5,487 nucleotides of DNA from contig JABWAY010000279.1 in the NCBI GenBank assembly GCA_013360825.1, positions 1-5,487 on the forward strand, written 5' to 3'. This document shows, piece by piece, positions 1-5,378 of the stretch (within the stretch, counting starts at the first letter, position 1; each line of letters starts with the position of its first letter). Below the pieces are notes generated by a model. It did no database searches and had not been told where the DNA came from. It saw nothing but the letters and a program-made list of their open reading frames with translations. A program made the translations under genes and the position numbers. Origin of the DNA: Candidatus Brocadiia bacterium. Its GTDB lineage: Bacteria > Planctomycetota > MHYJ01 > WSZJ01.

Positions 1-88
1 CGAGGTGGTCCCGCGCGAACCAGACCGCCGCGTCGAGCACGTCGAGAGCGCCGAGGCGGCGCGCCAGCGGCAGCGGCGCGGCGCCCAT
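1..88 (-). CDS. Partial CDS, N-terminus of a probable membrane protein (runs off left edge)
   Basis: Only the first 29 codons are in the window. The ATG (88-86) overlaps the TGA stop of the zinc-finger gene in a TGATG arrangement, which implies translational coupling. The visible peptide starts MGAAPLPLARRLGALDVLDA and ends in ARDHL. The pattern of a Leu-Asp-x-Leu-Asp stretch followed by an aromatic/Arg-His segment resembles the N-termini of multi-pass membrane proteins of the glycerophosphodiester-phosphodiesterase-membrane-domain or YciC-like type, but this is only a resemblance. Product and function cannot be assigned from this length. Confidence 0.5.
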   Translation of the reverse strand, partial: MGAAPLPLARRLGALDVLDAAVWFARDHL

Positions 89-372
89 CAGAGACCGATG
101 ACCAGCGCGCCGGCCAGCCCGAAGACAGCCCAGAAGAACAGGAACGATGCCGCGATTCCGGCGGGCCCCAGGAACGCCGCTCCGCGCGACACCCGCTCGA
201 CCGTCGTCTCCCGCGCCTCAGGGCGCCTCGCGAGGCACCCGATGCAGAGATTGATCCCGTCCACCTTCGTCGTGCACTCCGCGCAGACCGCCCGCCCGCA
301 CGTCATGCACAGCCCGGAACCAAACCGCTCCGGATGATTCTTGCAGGAAAACGCCGGCAGGATGGCATTCAT
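88..372 (-). CDS. B-box-type zinc-finger protein with C-terminal transmembrane segment
   Basis: A small protein of 94 aa. Residues 10-46 carry regularly spaced metal ligands: Cys10, His13, Cys22, Cys25, Cys30, Cys33, Cys43 and Cys46. This fits the B-box/treble-clef-like zinc finger seen at the N-terminus of many bacterial membrane proteins. After a short charged linker (about 48-62), residues 67-94 are strongly hydrophobic and rich in Gly, Ala and Phe, so one or two membrane passes are likely, with the finger probably cytoplasmic. I chose the ATG at 372 because GGGAG lies about six bases upstream; the longer in-frame extension to 450 would overlap rnpA and has no family resemblance. It lies 40 bp downstream of rnpA on the same strand and its stop overlaps the next start, so the three genes are probably cotranscribed. 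Exact role unknown. Confidence 0.75.
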   Translation of the reverse strand: MNAILPAFSCKNHPERFGSGLCMTCGRAVCAECTTKVDGINLCIGCLARRPEARETTVERVSRGAAFLGPAGIAASFLFFWAVFGLAGALVIGL

Positions 373-412
373 GCGCGCTCCCGATGGTACCGCCTCGCAC
401 GCCCGACCCGAA

Positions 413-784
413 TCACTTCGACGCTCCCTCTCCCTCCCCGCCCGCCGCACTCACCTTCCCCGCCAGCTTCGTCGCCGACCCCGCCACCTCCGCCAGCGTC
501 AGCTTCTCGATCTTCCGCGGAATGAACAGGTAGTCCCACCCCGGAGCGAACTTCTCCCGGTTCAGCCGGAACGCCTCCCGCAACAGCCGCTTGATCCGGT
601 TCCGCGCCGGCGCCGTCCGCACCCTCCGCCCCACCACGATCCCGAGCCGCGGCACCCCGAGCCCGTTCGGCCGCCCGTGACAGACCAGCACCCCGTCCTT
701 CGCCACGATCTGCGCCGCAAATGCCGCGTCAAAGTCCTCCCTCCGCGTCATCCGCAACAGTTTCGGGTAAGCGTTGCCCGCCAT
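413..784 (-). CDS. rnpA: Ribonuclease P protein component
   Basis: Encodes the small basic protein subunit of RNase P, which binds the catalytic RNA and helps it remove the 5' leader of precursor tRNAs in the cytoplasm. The product is 123 aa, normal for the family. The signature RNRIKRLLREAFR is at residues 61-73, preceded by LGIVVGRRV (47-55), the central strand and RNR-motif entry; the N-terminal MTRREDFDAAF (12-22) matches the substrate-leader-binding helix. The C-terminus is a low-complexity Gly/Glu tail (about 112-123). The ATG at 784 has only a run of G immediately before it rather than a spaced Shine-Dalgarno sequence, but it gives the usual family N-terminus. The usual upstream partner rpmH is not present; the next gene upstream is the divergent DUF1223 gene. 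Confidence 0.93.
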   Translation of the reverse strand: MAGNAYPKLLRMTRREDFDAAFAAQIVAKDGVLVCHGRPNGLGVPRLGIVVGRRVRTAPARNRIKRLLREAFRLNREKFAPGWDYLFIPRKIEKLTLAEVAGSATKLAGKVSAAGGEGEGASK

Positions 785-863
785 CCCCCCAGACTAATCC
801 CCGCCGCCCGACTTCCCCGCCGAAAATCTGCTTCCCCCCTCCCGGCCGCCTCCCGGCGCAGCA

Positions 864-869
864 TACAAT
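864..869 (+). promoter_or_regulatory. Candidate -10 box for the DUF1223-yidD operon
   Basis: TACAAT matches the sigma-70 -10 consensus at five of six positions and stands out in an otherwise AT-poor stretch. It lies in the 112-bp gap between the divergent rnpA and DUF1223 starts, and would place transcription initiation about 20 bases before the DUF1223 ATG. No convincing -35 box is visible at the right spacing, so this is a weak prediction. Confidence 0.35.
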
Positions 870-896
870 CCCCACCTCCTCCACTGGAGTCCACCG

Positions 897-1685
897 ATGC
901 CCCGCACCCTCCTCCTCTGCCTCCTCGTCGTCGCCCTCCTCGCCCTCCTCCCGCTCCACGCGGTCTCCGAAGACCCGGCCGCCCCCACCCCCGCCTCCCC
1001 CGTCGTCGTCGAACTGTTCTCCTCGCAGGGCTGAAGCTCCTGCCCCCCCGCCGAGGAGTTCCTCGCGCAGATCGCAAAAGGTGACAAAGGCTCGTCGGTC
1101 TTCGGCCTGGTTTACCACGTCGATTACTGGGACCGCCTCGGCTGGAAAGACCCCTTCGGCGCGCCGGCGTACACCACGCTCCAGAAGGCGTACGCGAAAC
1201 AGTTCGCCTCCAAAGGCCTCTACACCCCGATGCTGGTCGTGAACGGCAAGCGGCACACATCAAGCTCGGGGGAGGCGACCCGCTGGATCGCCGAGCACGC
1301 CGGGAAGCCGCCGGTCGCGACGATCGCCCTCGAGGGCCGCGTCACCGCCGACGGCGCCGCCTCCCTGACCGCGACCGTCCGGCAGGCCGGAAAGGAACCG
1401 CGCACCGTCGTCCTCGAGGCCGTCGCCTGGGAAAACGACCTCACCACGAAAATCACCGCCGGTGAACTCAAGGGCGAAACGGTCGTCGAATGGGCGGTCG
1501 TCCGGGCCGCCTCGCCGCGCATCGCCCCGGACAAGGACGGCGCCGCCACCCTCACCCTCCCCATCGCCCGCGACTGGAAACTCCCCAACACCGGCTTCCT
1601 CGTCCTCGCCCGCGACCCCGCCACCCTCGAAATCCTCGGCGCCGCTTCCATCCTCCACTCCACCCTGAAACCCTCCGGCCGGTGA
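897..1685 (+). CDS. DUF1223 thioredoxin-fold protein, probable selenoprotein (Sec at in-frame TGA 1032-1034)
   Basis: Reading from the ATG at 897 (GGAG at 886-889, 7-nt spacer), the frame is open to the TGA at 1683-1685 except for one internal TGA. Decoded as selenocysteine it gives 262 aa. Residues 1-24 are a hydrophobic secretion signal, so the protein is probably exported. Residues 36-51 read VVVELFSSQG-U-SSCPP, the DUF1223 (PF06764) signature in which homologues have CSSCPP; Sec46 therefore replaces the first Cys of the CxxC pair and Cys49 is retained. Further family motifs follow in the same frame: HVDYWDRLGWKDPF (74-87) and YTPMLVVNG (109-117), with Pro111 at the cis-Pro position expected in a thioredoxin fold. 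A beta-rich C-terminal region (about 125-262) completes the family length. A redox role outside the cytoplasm is inferred; substrates are unknown. The alternative is a C-to-A nonsense mutation or sequencing error making a pseudogene. Conserved coding on both sides and the hairpin after the UGA favour Sec. Confidence 0.8.
1032..1034 (+). other. In-frame UGA, probable selenocysteine codon
   Basis: The TGA is codon 46 of the DUF1223 frame that starts at 897. It falls exactly at the first redox cysteine of the family's CSSC motif; the following codons AGC TCC TGC give Ser-Ser-Cys. It is the only stop in 262 codons. Replacement of a redox Cys by UGA in a CxxC motif is the classic sign of a selenoprotein. 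TGA also terminates rnpA and yidD here, so reassignment throughout the genome is unlikely. Confidence 0.77.
1050..1068 (+). promoter_or_regulatory. Candidate bacterial SECIS hairpin
   Basis: Immediately downstream of the UGA the RNA can form a stem of seven pairs: 1052-1056 with 1061-1065 (CGAGG/CCUCG), then 1050-1051 with 1067-1068 across a single bulged C at 1066. The tetraloop at 1057-1060 is AGUU, with G in the second loop position followed by U. The loop starts 22 nt after the UGA. Known bacterial SECIS elements have a G among the first two loop bases and a UGA-to-loop distance of roughly 16-37 nt, so the geometry fits. An alternative pairing of 1037-1041 with 1054-1058 would compete with it. 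The hairpin lies inside the codons for a conserved Pro-Ala-Glu-Glu-Phe-Leu stretch, so chance structure cannot be excluded. Confidence 0.55.
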
Positions 1686-1945
1686 GCGTCGCCTGGTACG
1701 AGTGGCCGTTCGAACCCGTGCGATGGATCGCCATCGCCGCCGTCTGGTCCTACAGACAGACCCTCTCCCGCATCATGCCCGATATCTGCCGCTTCCAGCC
1801 CACCTGCGGCGCCTACTGCCTGGAAGCGCTCCAGAAACGCGGCCTCTTCGTCGGCGGCTGGCTCGGCCTGAAACGCCTCTGCCGCTGCCACCCCTGGGGC
1901 GGGTTCGGAGCCGACCCGGTGCCGGAGCGATCGCGGCGGGAGTGA
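1682..1945 (+). CDS. yidD: Membrane protein insertion efficiency factor YidD
   Basis: A small protein of 87 aa in the YidD family (PF01809), an inner-membrane-associated factor that aids YidC-dependent membrane protein insertion. The signature is intact: an N-terminal amphipathic/hydrophobic helix (about 12-32), CRFQPTCGAYCLEAL (36-50), a Gly-rich helix leading to KRLCRCHPWGGFGADPVP (64-81). The cysteines at 36, 42 and 69 are the conserved ones. I chose the GTG at 1682 because it starts the family N-terminus and overlaps the upstream TGA in a GTGA arrangement; there is no clear Shine-Dalgarno sequence, so translation is probably coupled to the DUF1223 gene. YidD is normally found in the rpmH-rnpA-yidD-yidC cluster; here it is separated from rnpA by the DUF1223 gene and lies on the opposite strand. 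Confidence 0.93.
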   Translation: MSVAWYEWPFEPVRWIAIAAVWSYRQTLSRIMPDICRFQPTCGAYCLEALQKRGLFVGGWLGLKRLCRCHPWGGFGADPVPERSRRE

Positions 1946-2114
1946 GCGGGGGCGGGGGGTTCACGGCCGGAGCGTGGGGAAGACGGACGCGGCATCTCGC
2001 GACACGCGGACAGTCGAGAGGCGCATCCGGCGATTCTGCCGCTTGAGATCGGGCGCGCTGCGAACCGCCGTCCTTGCGTCGCCCGTCCGGTTGCCGGATC
2101 CTGCCGTTGACCCC
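1946..2114 (+). other. Gene-free stretch after yidD
   Basis: I find no convincing gene, RNA, repeat array or U-tailed terminator here. The first 20 bases are very G-rich. The reading frame of the small ORF that follows is open back to a GTG at 1974, but that upstream part is arginine-rich and without recognisable family character, so I treat it as non-coding or degraded sequence. Confidence 0.4.
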
Positions 2115-2381
2115 ATGGGAGCCCGCTCCCTGGCCGAACGATTGGACGACCGCGGTTTCGACGACGGCGAGTGGCTGCGCTGGATCCGCCTGACGCAGAC
2201 GGAGAGGCTGAGGGAATCCGCGCGGCTCTGGGAGACCTCTGTCGCCCTCGGAGGCAGCGTTGAGCCCGAACCCGATTCTCAAAGTCCTTTCTACGCTCTC
2301 CCGGCACCGCGTTCGCGCCCTGCTCATGGGAGGACAGGCGTGCGTCGCGTACGGCGGGGCCGAATTCAGCCGCGACGTTGA
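2115..2381 (+). CDS. Small conserved-type hypothetical protein upstream of a nucleotidyltransferase remnant
   Basis: From the ATG at 2115 the frame encodes 88 aa. Residues 1-50 look like a real protein: acidic/basic helical segments with LAERLDDRGFDDGEWLRWI, then LTQTERLRESARLWE and GGSVEPEPDSQSPFY. From memory this pattern occurs in small proteins encoded just before nucleotidyltransferase genes in soil bacteria and planctomycetes, but I cannot run a search. The last 35 or so residues are arginine-rich and lie in a second frame over the start of the nucleotidyltransferase. No clear Shine-Dalgarno sequence precedes the ATG, and other starts in the longer frame (to 1974) are possible. The gene may be a relic together with its partner. 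Confidence 0.45.
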   Translation: MGARSLAERLDDRGFDDGEWLRWIRLTQTERLRESARLWETSVALGGSVEPEPDSQSPFYALPAPRSRPAHGRTGVRRVRRGRIQPRR

Positions 2382-2395
2382 CATGGTGGCGACAC
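2260..2395 (+). pseudogene. Nucleotidyltransferase gene, 5' remnant
   Basis: A TTG at 2260 opens a frame whose first 43 or so residues read like the N-terminus of a nucleotidyltransferase-fold protein: a helix LKVLSTLSRHRVRALL, then the core motif MGGQACVAYGGAEFSRDVDM. The GG motif followed by a helix and a D-x-D pair is the nucleotide- and metal-binding signature of this superfamily (MNT/DUF6036-like). After Asp-Val-Asp-Met-Val the family character stops: the frame continues into a Pro/Trp/Arg-rich stretch and then antisense to hslU without a stop until 2880. The remaining domain, including the third carboxylate, is missing, so I call it a 3'-truncated remnant. It overlaps the preceding small ORF by 122 bp. 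Confidence 0.5.
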
Positions 2396-2418
2396 AGCCG
2401 CCCTCGCCGTGGAAGGCC

Positions 2419-2440
2419 GGGGCTGGCCGCCCCTCTTTTC
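2419..2440 (+). terminator. Possible intrinsic terminator between convergent genes
   Basis: GGGGC (2419-2423) pairs with GCCCC (2429-2433) around a five-base loop, and is followed by TCTTTTC. The stem is short but all G-C and the U-rich tail is on the plus strand, so it could end transcripts arriving from the yidD side before they run antisense into hslU. A five-base-pair stem is marginal. Confidence 0.4.
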
Positions 2441-2456
2441 CGCGGAACCGTGAGCT

Positions 2457-3770
2457 CTACACCAGCGCCTTCAGCCGTTTCTTCACGAACTCCCGGTCGA
2501 CCGCCACGCTTCCCTTGACCGTGTCGGGCGCGCCGAACGCGACCTCCTCGAGGACGACTTCGATGACCTGGTGGAGGCGGCGGGCGCCGATGTTCTCGAG
2601 CTTGTTGTTCGCCTTCGCGGCGACGAACGCCATTTCCTCGAGGGCGTCCTTGGAGAAGGTCAGGGTGACTCCCTCGGTCTTGAGCAGTTCGATGTACTGG
2701 CGGGTGAGGGCGTTCTTGGGTTCGGTGAGGATGCGGAGGAAGTCGTCGCCGAGGAGCGGGGAGAGTTCGACGCGGAGCGGGAACCGGCCCTGGAGTTCGG
2801 GGATCAGGTCGTCGGGTTTCGCCATGGAGAACGCCCCGGCGGCGATGAACAGGACGTGGTTGGACTTCACCGGGCCGTAGCGGGTCAGGATCGTGGCGCC
2901 TTCGACGATCGGGAGCAGGTCGCGCTGGACGCCTTCGCGCGAGACGTCGGGGCCGTTGGTCGGGCCGCTCCGGGACGCGATCTTGTCGAATTCGTCGATG
3001 AAGATGATCCCGAGGTTCTCCGCGCGCCAGATCGCTTCGCGCAGGATCTTGTCCTTGTCGAGGAGCTTCTCGGCCTCCTGGGCTTCGAGGATCGCGCGGG
3101 CTTCCTGCAGTTTCATCCGGCGGCGGACGACTTTCGGCGGGTGGATGTGGGAGAACATGGCGCCGAGGTCGATTCCGTATTCCTCGATCCCCTGGTTGGA
3201 GATTGCCTGCATCATCGCCTGGTTGCGTTCCTCGACGGGGACTTCGACGGGCTCGTCGTTGAGTTCCCCGGCGCGGATTTTCCCGCGCAGCACCTCGCGC
3301 TCGGCCTGCCGTTTTTCGGCCTCGCCGGGCTCGACGGTGATCCGGCGGGGGATTTCGGGGAGGAGCATGTCGAGGAGCCGGTCCTCGGTCAGGAGGGCGG
3401 CGGGCTCGCGGACTTCGGCGGTCATCTCGCTCCGGACGAGGGTGAACGCGATCTCGGTCAGGTCGCGGACGATCGACTCGACGTCCCGGCCGTGGTACCC
3501 GACTTCCGTGTACCGGGAGGCCTCCACCTTCAGGAACGGCGCGCGCATCAGGCCGGCCAGCCGGCGCGCGATCTCGGTCTTCCCGACCCCCGTCGGGCCG
3601 ATCATCAGCACGTTCTTCGGCATCACGTCGTCCCGGATGTCGGGCGAGAGCTGCTGGCGGCGCCACCGGTTCCGCACCGCCACCGCCACCGTCTTCTTCG
3701 CCTCCGCCTGCCCGACGATGTAGCGGTCGAGTTCGGCGACGATCTGCTTCGGGGTCAGGTCGATCAGCAT
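2457..3770 (-). CDS. hslU: ATP-dependent protease ATPase subunit HslU (ClpY), lacking the C-terminal tail
   Basis: The AAA+ unfoldase of the HslUV (ClpYQ) cytoplasmic protease, which unfolds substrates and feeds them to the HslV peptidase. The product is 437 aa; E. coli HslU is 443. Order: N-terminal LTPKQIVAELDRYIVGQ (5-21), Walker A GPTGVGKT (58-65), pore loop GYHG (91-94), I-domain (about 110-240), Walker B IIFIDEFDK (255-263), arginine finger Arg329 in ELQGRFP, sensor-2 Arg397 in GARR. The ATG at 3770 is supported by AAGGA (3783-3779 on the minus strand, 8-nt spacer). Two oddities: the pore motif is normally GYVG, and the protein stops after LKALV, about ten residues short of the conserved end (DLSRFIL-like) that docks into HslV. 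No hslV gene is adjacent. A 102-bp gap separates it from the upstream gene. Confidence 0.95.
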   Translation of the reverse strand: MLIDLTPKQIVAELDRYIVGQAEAKKTVAVAVRNRWRRQQLSPDIRDDVMPKNVLMIGPTGVGKTEIARRLAGLMRAPFLKVEASRYTEVGYHGRDVESIVRDLTEIAFTLVRSEMTAEVREPAALLTEDRLLDMLLPEIPRRITVEPGEAEKRQAEREVLRGKIRAGELNDEPVEVPVEERNQAMMQAISNQGIEEYGIDLGAMFSHIHPPKVVRRRMKLQEARAILEAQEAEKLLDKDKILREAIWRAENLGIIFIDEFDKIASRSGPTNGPDVSREGVQRDLLPIVEGATILTRYGPVKSNHVLFIAAGAFSMAKPDDLIPELQGRFPLRVELSPLLGDDFLRILTEPKNALTRQYIELLKTEGVTLTFSKDALEEMAFVAAKANNKLENIGARRLHQVIEVVLEEVAFGAPDTVKGSVAVDREFVKKRLKALV

Positions 3771-3845
3771 CGGGGAGGTCCTTGATTAAGAGAGGCCGGC
3801 AGCCCGTTACCTATAAGGCCGGAACCGCCGCGCGGCCAGCGAATT

Positions 3846-3864
3846 CCGGCGCGACGCGCGCCGG
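3846..3864 (-). terminator. Strong GC hairpin just after the TPR-like gene (possible terminator)
   Basis: A perfect eight-base-pair inverted repeat (3846-3853 with 3857-3864) with a three-base loop begins nine bases after the stop of the upstream minus-strand gene. It lacks a U-tract on the minus strand, so it is not a canonical intrinsic terminator. It could stabilise the 3' end of the transcript or attenuate readthrough into hslU. Confidence 0.35.
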
Positions 3865-3872
3865 CCGGGCGC

Positions 3873-5258
3873 TCAGCGCCTCGTTTTCGCCGCCAGGAAG
3901 CACATCACGCGGTTCTGCTGGGCCTGGTTGAGGCGCGTCTGGATCCACGTGTTCTCGGGGTCGAGGTCGCTCGCCGCCATGTACGCGTCGCAGGATTTCC
4001 GGAACGCGTCGAGCGCCTTCATGTTCTCCCCGTCCGGATCCTTCGCCTTGTCGTCGAACGACGTCTCCAGGTGCACCATCCCCACGTCGTACCACTTGTT
4101 CCCTTCCTCGACCAGCGACGTCACCTTCGGGTTCGCGAACTTCGGCTGCGGCCCGTTGTTGGCCGGCGGCGTTTCCGTCCCGGGATCCGGCGGCGGGTTC
4201 ACCGGCGGCGGCTCGTCGGGAGGCGGCTTGACGGGCGTCTCGCCGGGCGGCGGCTTCACGGGCGGCGGTTTCACCGGCGGATCGTTCCGCGCCGTCAGGC
4301 CGGACCCCGAGGCCATCTTCGCGTACTTCGACTGCGGATACTTCGCGATCAGCTCCCGCTTCTTCAGCTCCGCCGCATCCGCGTTCCCCTTCCCCTGATA
4401 AAACACCATCAGGTTGTAGAGCACCTTCGCCTTCGACTCCGCCACCCCCTCCAGCAGCGCCCGGTCCAGCGACACCGCCTTCGCCAGCAGGTCCGGCACC
4501 CGAGCATTCAGCTGGTTCTGGATGCAGAAGACCGCCAGCTCGTAGTAGTCCACCCCGCGCGGCTTCTCCGACACCGACTTCAGCCGCTTCTGGTACTCCG
4601 CGTCCAGCTCCGCCAGCACCGCTTCCGTCGACTGCTTCTCGACGCGGTCCACCTGCACGACGGAGAAATGCGCCAGGATCCCGTTCCGCTTTCGCACCTC
4701 GATCCCGTCCGCCGATTCCTTCACCAGGACGCCCTCGATCACCCCGCTGTTCCGGAGGTAAACGATCACGCGCCCCTCGACCGGCAGGATGTCCGCGGGA
4801 TTCACCTGCGCGACCAGACTCTCGTACAGGTCCGCGTTCCCCTTCAGCTTCTCCACCCGCACCTTGTCCGCCGGCGCCAGCCGCCCGGAGAGCGCCTGCA
4901 GGAACTTCCGTTTCGCCTGACCGAACTCCCCCGCCGCCATCAGGTCCTCGCCCGCCCGGATGATCCCCGTGAGCACGGGATCGGTCTCCGTCGGCGGACG
5001 GACCGGCGGGTTCGCCGGCCCGACGACGGGCGGCGGATCGGGAGGTCTCACCGTCCCCGTCCCGCCACCGGGAACCGGATCGGGCGGCTGCTGCGGGCCC
5101 CTGACGGGGGGGACAGGGGTCGCCGACGCCGTCTCCCCTCCCCTCAATCCGTCCACGATCTCGCGCGCGGACTTCCCGGTCTTCTGCCGGTGCTCCCAGA
5201 CACTCCACCCCAGTCCCCCCGCGATCGCGAGGGCGCAGAGCAGCAGAAACGGCACCAT
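3873..5258 (-). CDS. Membrane-anchored TPR-like protein with two Pro-rich linkers, function unknown
   Basis: From the ATG at 5258 the product is 461 aa. Residues 2-21 are a single hydrophobic segment (VPFLLLCALAIAGGLGW) that acts as a signal anchor. A first Pro-rich linker (about 49-92) follows. The middle part has helical repeat character (about 93-150), a small beta-rich module (156-207, with VIVYLRNSGVIEGVLV, resembling Sm-like or SHD1-like barrels) and further helices (about 210-315) including a KYPQSKYAK segment typical of TPR/outer-membrane-lipoprotein repeats. A second Pro-rich linker of repeated VKPPP units (326-366) leads to a C-terminal TPR-like helical region (375-461). The start is uncertain: an ATG at 5264 is also possible, but GGGGA fits the spacing for 5258. 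The frame is open to 5393, but that extension is arginine-rich and unlike a protein start. A scaffold or protein-interaction role in the periplasm is inferred only. Confidence 0.8.
   Translation of the reverse strand: MVPFLLLCALAIAGGLGWSVWEHRQKTGKSAREIVDGLRGGETASATPVPPVRGPQQPPDPVPGGGTGTVRPPDPPPVVGPANPPVRPPTETDPVLTGIIRAGEDLMAAGEFGQAKRKFLQALSGRLAPADKVRVEKLKGNADLYESLVAQVNPADILPVEGRVIVYLRNSGVIEGVLVKESADGIEVRKRNGILAHFSVVQVDRVEKQSTEAVLAELDAEYQKRLKSVSEKPRGVDYYELAVFCIQNQLNARVPDLLAKAVSLDRALLEGVAESKAKVLYNLMVFYQGKGNADAAELKKRELIAKYPQSKYAKMASGSGLTARNDPPVKPPPVKPPPGETPVKPPPDEPPPVNPPPDPGTETPPANNGPQPKFANPKVTSLVEEGNKWYDVGMVHLETSFDDKAKDPDGENMKALDAFRKSCDAYMAASDLDPENTWIQTRLNQAQQNRVMCFLAAKTRR
4161..4283 (-). repeat. 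Pro-rich linker repeat (VKPPP units)
   Basis: Within the TPR-like gene, the coding sequence repeats short units encoding VKPPP or close variants (VKPPP three times, then PDEPPP and VNPPP). At DNA level the plus strand shows recurring GGCGG with TTCAC-type spacers. Such a tract is prone to length variation by slippage, and its likely structural effect is an extended rigid linker between helical domains. Confidence 0.7.
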
Positions 5259-5378
5259 GCGCATCCCCGGAATGTACCACAATCCTGCGCGGAACCGGCA
5301 GGTTCGCCTCCCGTTCGGGTCGATACAGGAAGGGCCGAACCGCCACGCCCGCTCCCCGTTTCCAGAGATCTCCCCCCG

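Noticed and set aside
897..1034. A 45-aa secreted peptide ending at the TGA at 1032
   Set aside because: The sequence before and after the TGA forms one continuous DUF1223 domain; a peptide ending just before the redox motif makes no functional sense.
1230..1685. A stand-alone 151-aa gene starting at the ATG at 1230
   Set aside because: That ATG is Met112 of the DUF1223 protein, inside the YTPMLVVNG motif. Family sequence continues upstream in the same frame to 897 through the UGA, so this is the C-terminal part of a longer gene.
897..1685. A genome with UGA recoded to Trp or Gly
   Set aside because: TGA serves as the ordinary stop of rnpA, the zinc-finger gene, yidD and the TPR-like gene, and the family residue at the internal TGA is Cys, not Trp or Gly.
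1813..3666. Long minus-strand open frame (617 codons)
   Set aside because: It lies in a shifted frame over hslU and the intergenic region, is dominated by Arg and Pro, and has no family character. It is a by-product of high GC.
2571..3785. Long plus-strand open frames opposite hslU (2571-3785 and 2893-3723)
   Set aside because: They are antisense shadows of hslU; their composition follows from the GC-rich third positions of the real gene.
3771..3830. A -10-like TATAGG (minus strand) as the hslU promoter
   Set aside because: No -35 element at a suitable distance is visible, so the match is too weak to annotate.
4161..4283. Possible CRISPR or intergenic repeat array
   Set aside because: The repeats are short, irregular and in frame within a coding sequence, encoding Pro-rich linker units.
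3811..5346. 511-codon minus-strand frame over the TPR-like gene
   Set aside because: Rich in Arg, Gly and Ala with no domain signature; the alternative frame has a signal anchor, Pro-rich linkers and TPR-like helices.
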